From: Puniceicoccales bacterium
Lineage (GTDB): Bacteria; Verrucomicrobiota; Verrucomicrobiia; Opitutales; UBA953
Direction of reading: 5' to 3'
Assembly: GCA_031289285.1 (NCBI GenBank)
Contig: JAITPT010000202.1
Span: 1 to 5,642 of the forward strand
Length of the DNA stretch: 5,642 nucleotides
The notes beneath the pieces were generated by a model. That model was not told the DNA's origin. It made no database searches and was given only the letters and a program-made list of their open reading frames with translations. This document shows, in pieces, positions 5,521 to 5,642 of this stretch. Each line of letters starts with the position of its first letter. The first letter of the stretch is position 1. The position numbers and the translations under genes were made by a program.

Positions 5521-5642
5521 ATAATCCTAAAAACGGCAGTTGGAGGGGAAGTATTGCGAGAAGATGTTGTGGCAGCTGCGCTTGGTGGATTTGTGAAGGC
5601 GCACCTGTTGGTGCGTCGAACAAAGCCAACAAGTGCAGATGA
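5518..5642 (+). other. Open frame running off the window end, doubtful gene
   Basis: An ATG at 5518 opens a frame with no stop through base 5642: MIILKTAVGGEVLREDVV, then AAALGGFVKAHLLVRRTK and PTSAD. The frame is also open without a start back to a stop at 5446-5448. There is no ribosome binding site, and an alternative frame over the same bases ends in a TGA exactly at 5640-5642. I recognise no domain. The stretch contains the hairpin GGCGCACC-TGTT-GGTGCGTC (5598-5617), which fits a non-coding repeat as well as a gene start. It could be the beginning of a gene cut by the window, or translated intergenic repeat. Confidence 0.2.

Larger units (their letters stand above)
5087..5642. other. Long intergenic region of lower GC, repeat-rich
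   Basis: Base composition changes after the fourth gene: GC falls, stops appear in all frames and no codon pattern typical of the preceding genes is seen. It contains the tandem repeat, hairpins and direct repeats listed separately. I found no tRNA, rRNA fragment or CRISPR array, and no transposase motif. It may be a repeat or mobile-element remnant, an RNA gene, or a junction with foreign DNA. Confidence 0.6.

Noticed and set aside
5230..5642. Possible tRNA or integron attC site
   Set aside because: No cloverleaf with a GTTCGA-type T-arm can be drawn on either strand, and the attC core-site consensus (RYYYAAC / GTTRRRY) is not present in the right arrangement.

Overview
The window is very GC-rich over its first 5.1 kb. 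It carries four genes on the + strand with short gaps (66, 33 and 5 bp) and then about 550 bp of less GC-rich sequence with no convincing gene. The gene set (coaE, then a rho gene with a huge low-complexity N-terminal extension, then an OppD-like ATPase and an Ala/Pro/Thr-rich exported protein), the absence of Shine-Dalgarno sequences and the base composition suggest Verrucomicrobiota, perhaps Opitutaceae. This placement is inference, because there is no rRNA or other marker.

Layout: 1-80 is open in all three + frames and contains a C9 run; it may be the end of an upstream gene. 81-656 is coaE (dephospho-CoA kinase, last step of CoA synthesis). 657-722 is a spacer with a T8 run. 723-3539 is rho, 938 aa, whose last ~420 residues are a complete Rho core and whose first ~510 residues are disordered sequence: two AT-hook-like motifs, Pro/Ala tracts, a DR repeat and a Gly/Asn/Ser/Gln-rich segment. 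3573-4379 is a short OppD/DppD-type ABC ATPase lacking the usual Cys-containing tail. 4385-5086 is an exported protein of unknown function. 5087-5642 holds a 9-bp-period tandem repeat, a weak terminator candidate, a cluster of inverted and direct repeats that could fold into alternative structures, and a reading frame that runs off the window end.

The four genes could be co-transcribed, but their functions (cofactor synthesis, transcription termination, peptide/nickel-type transport, unknown envelope protein) do not form one pathway, so the grouping is probably ordinary gene order. The features most worth a second look are the Rho extension, which resembles the disordered or prion-like insertions known to make some bacterial Rho proteins condense, together with the loss of aromatic residues from its primary RNA-binding site, and the structured repeat-rich region at the 3' end.
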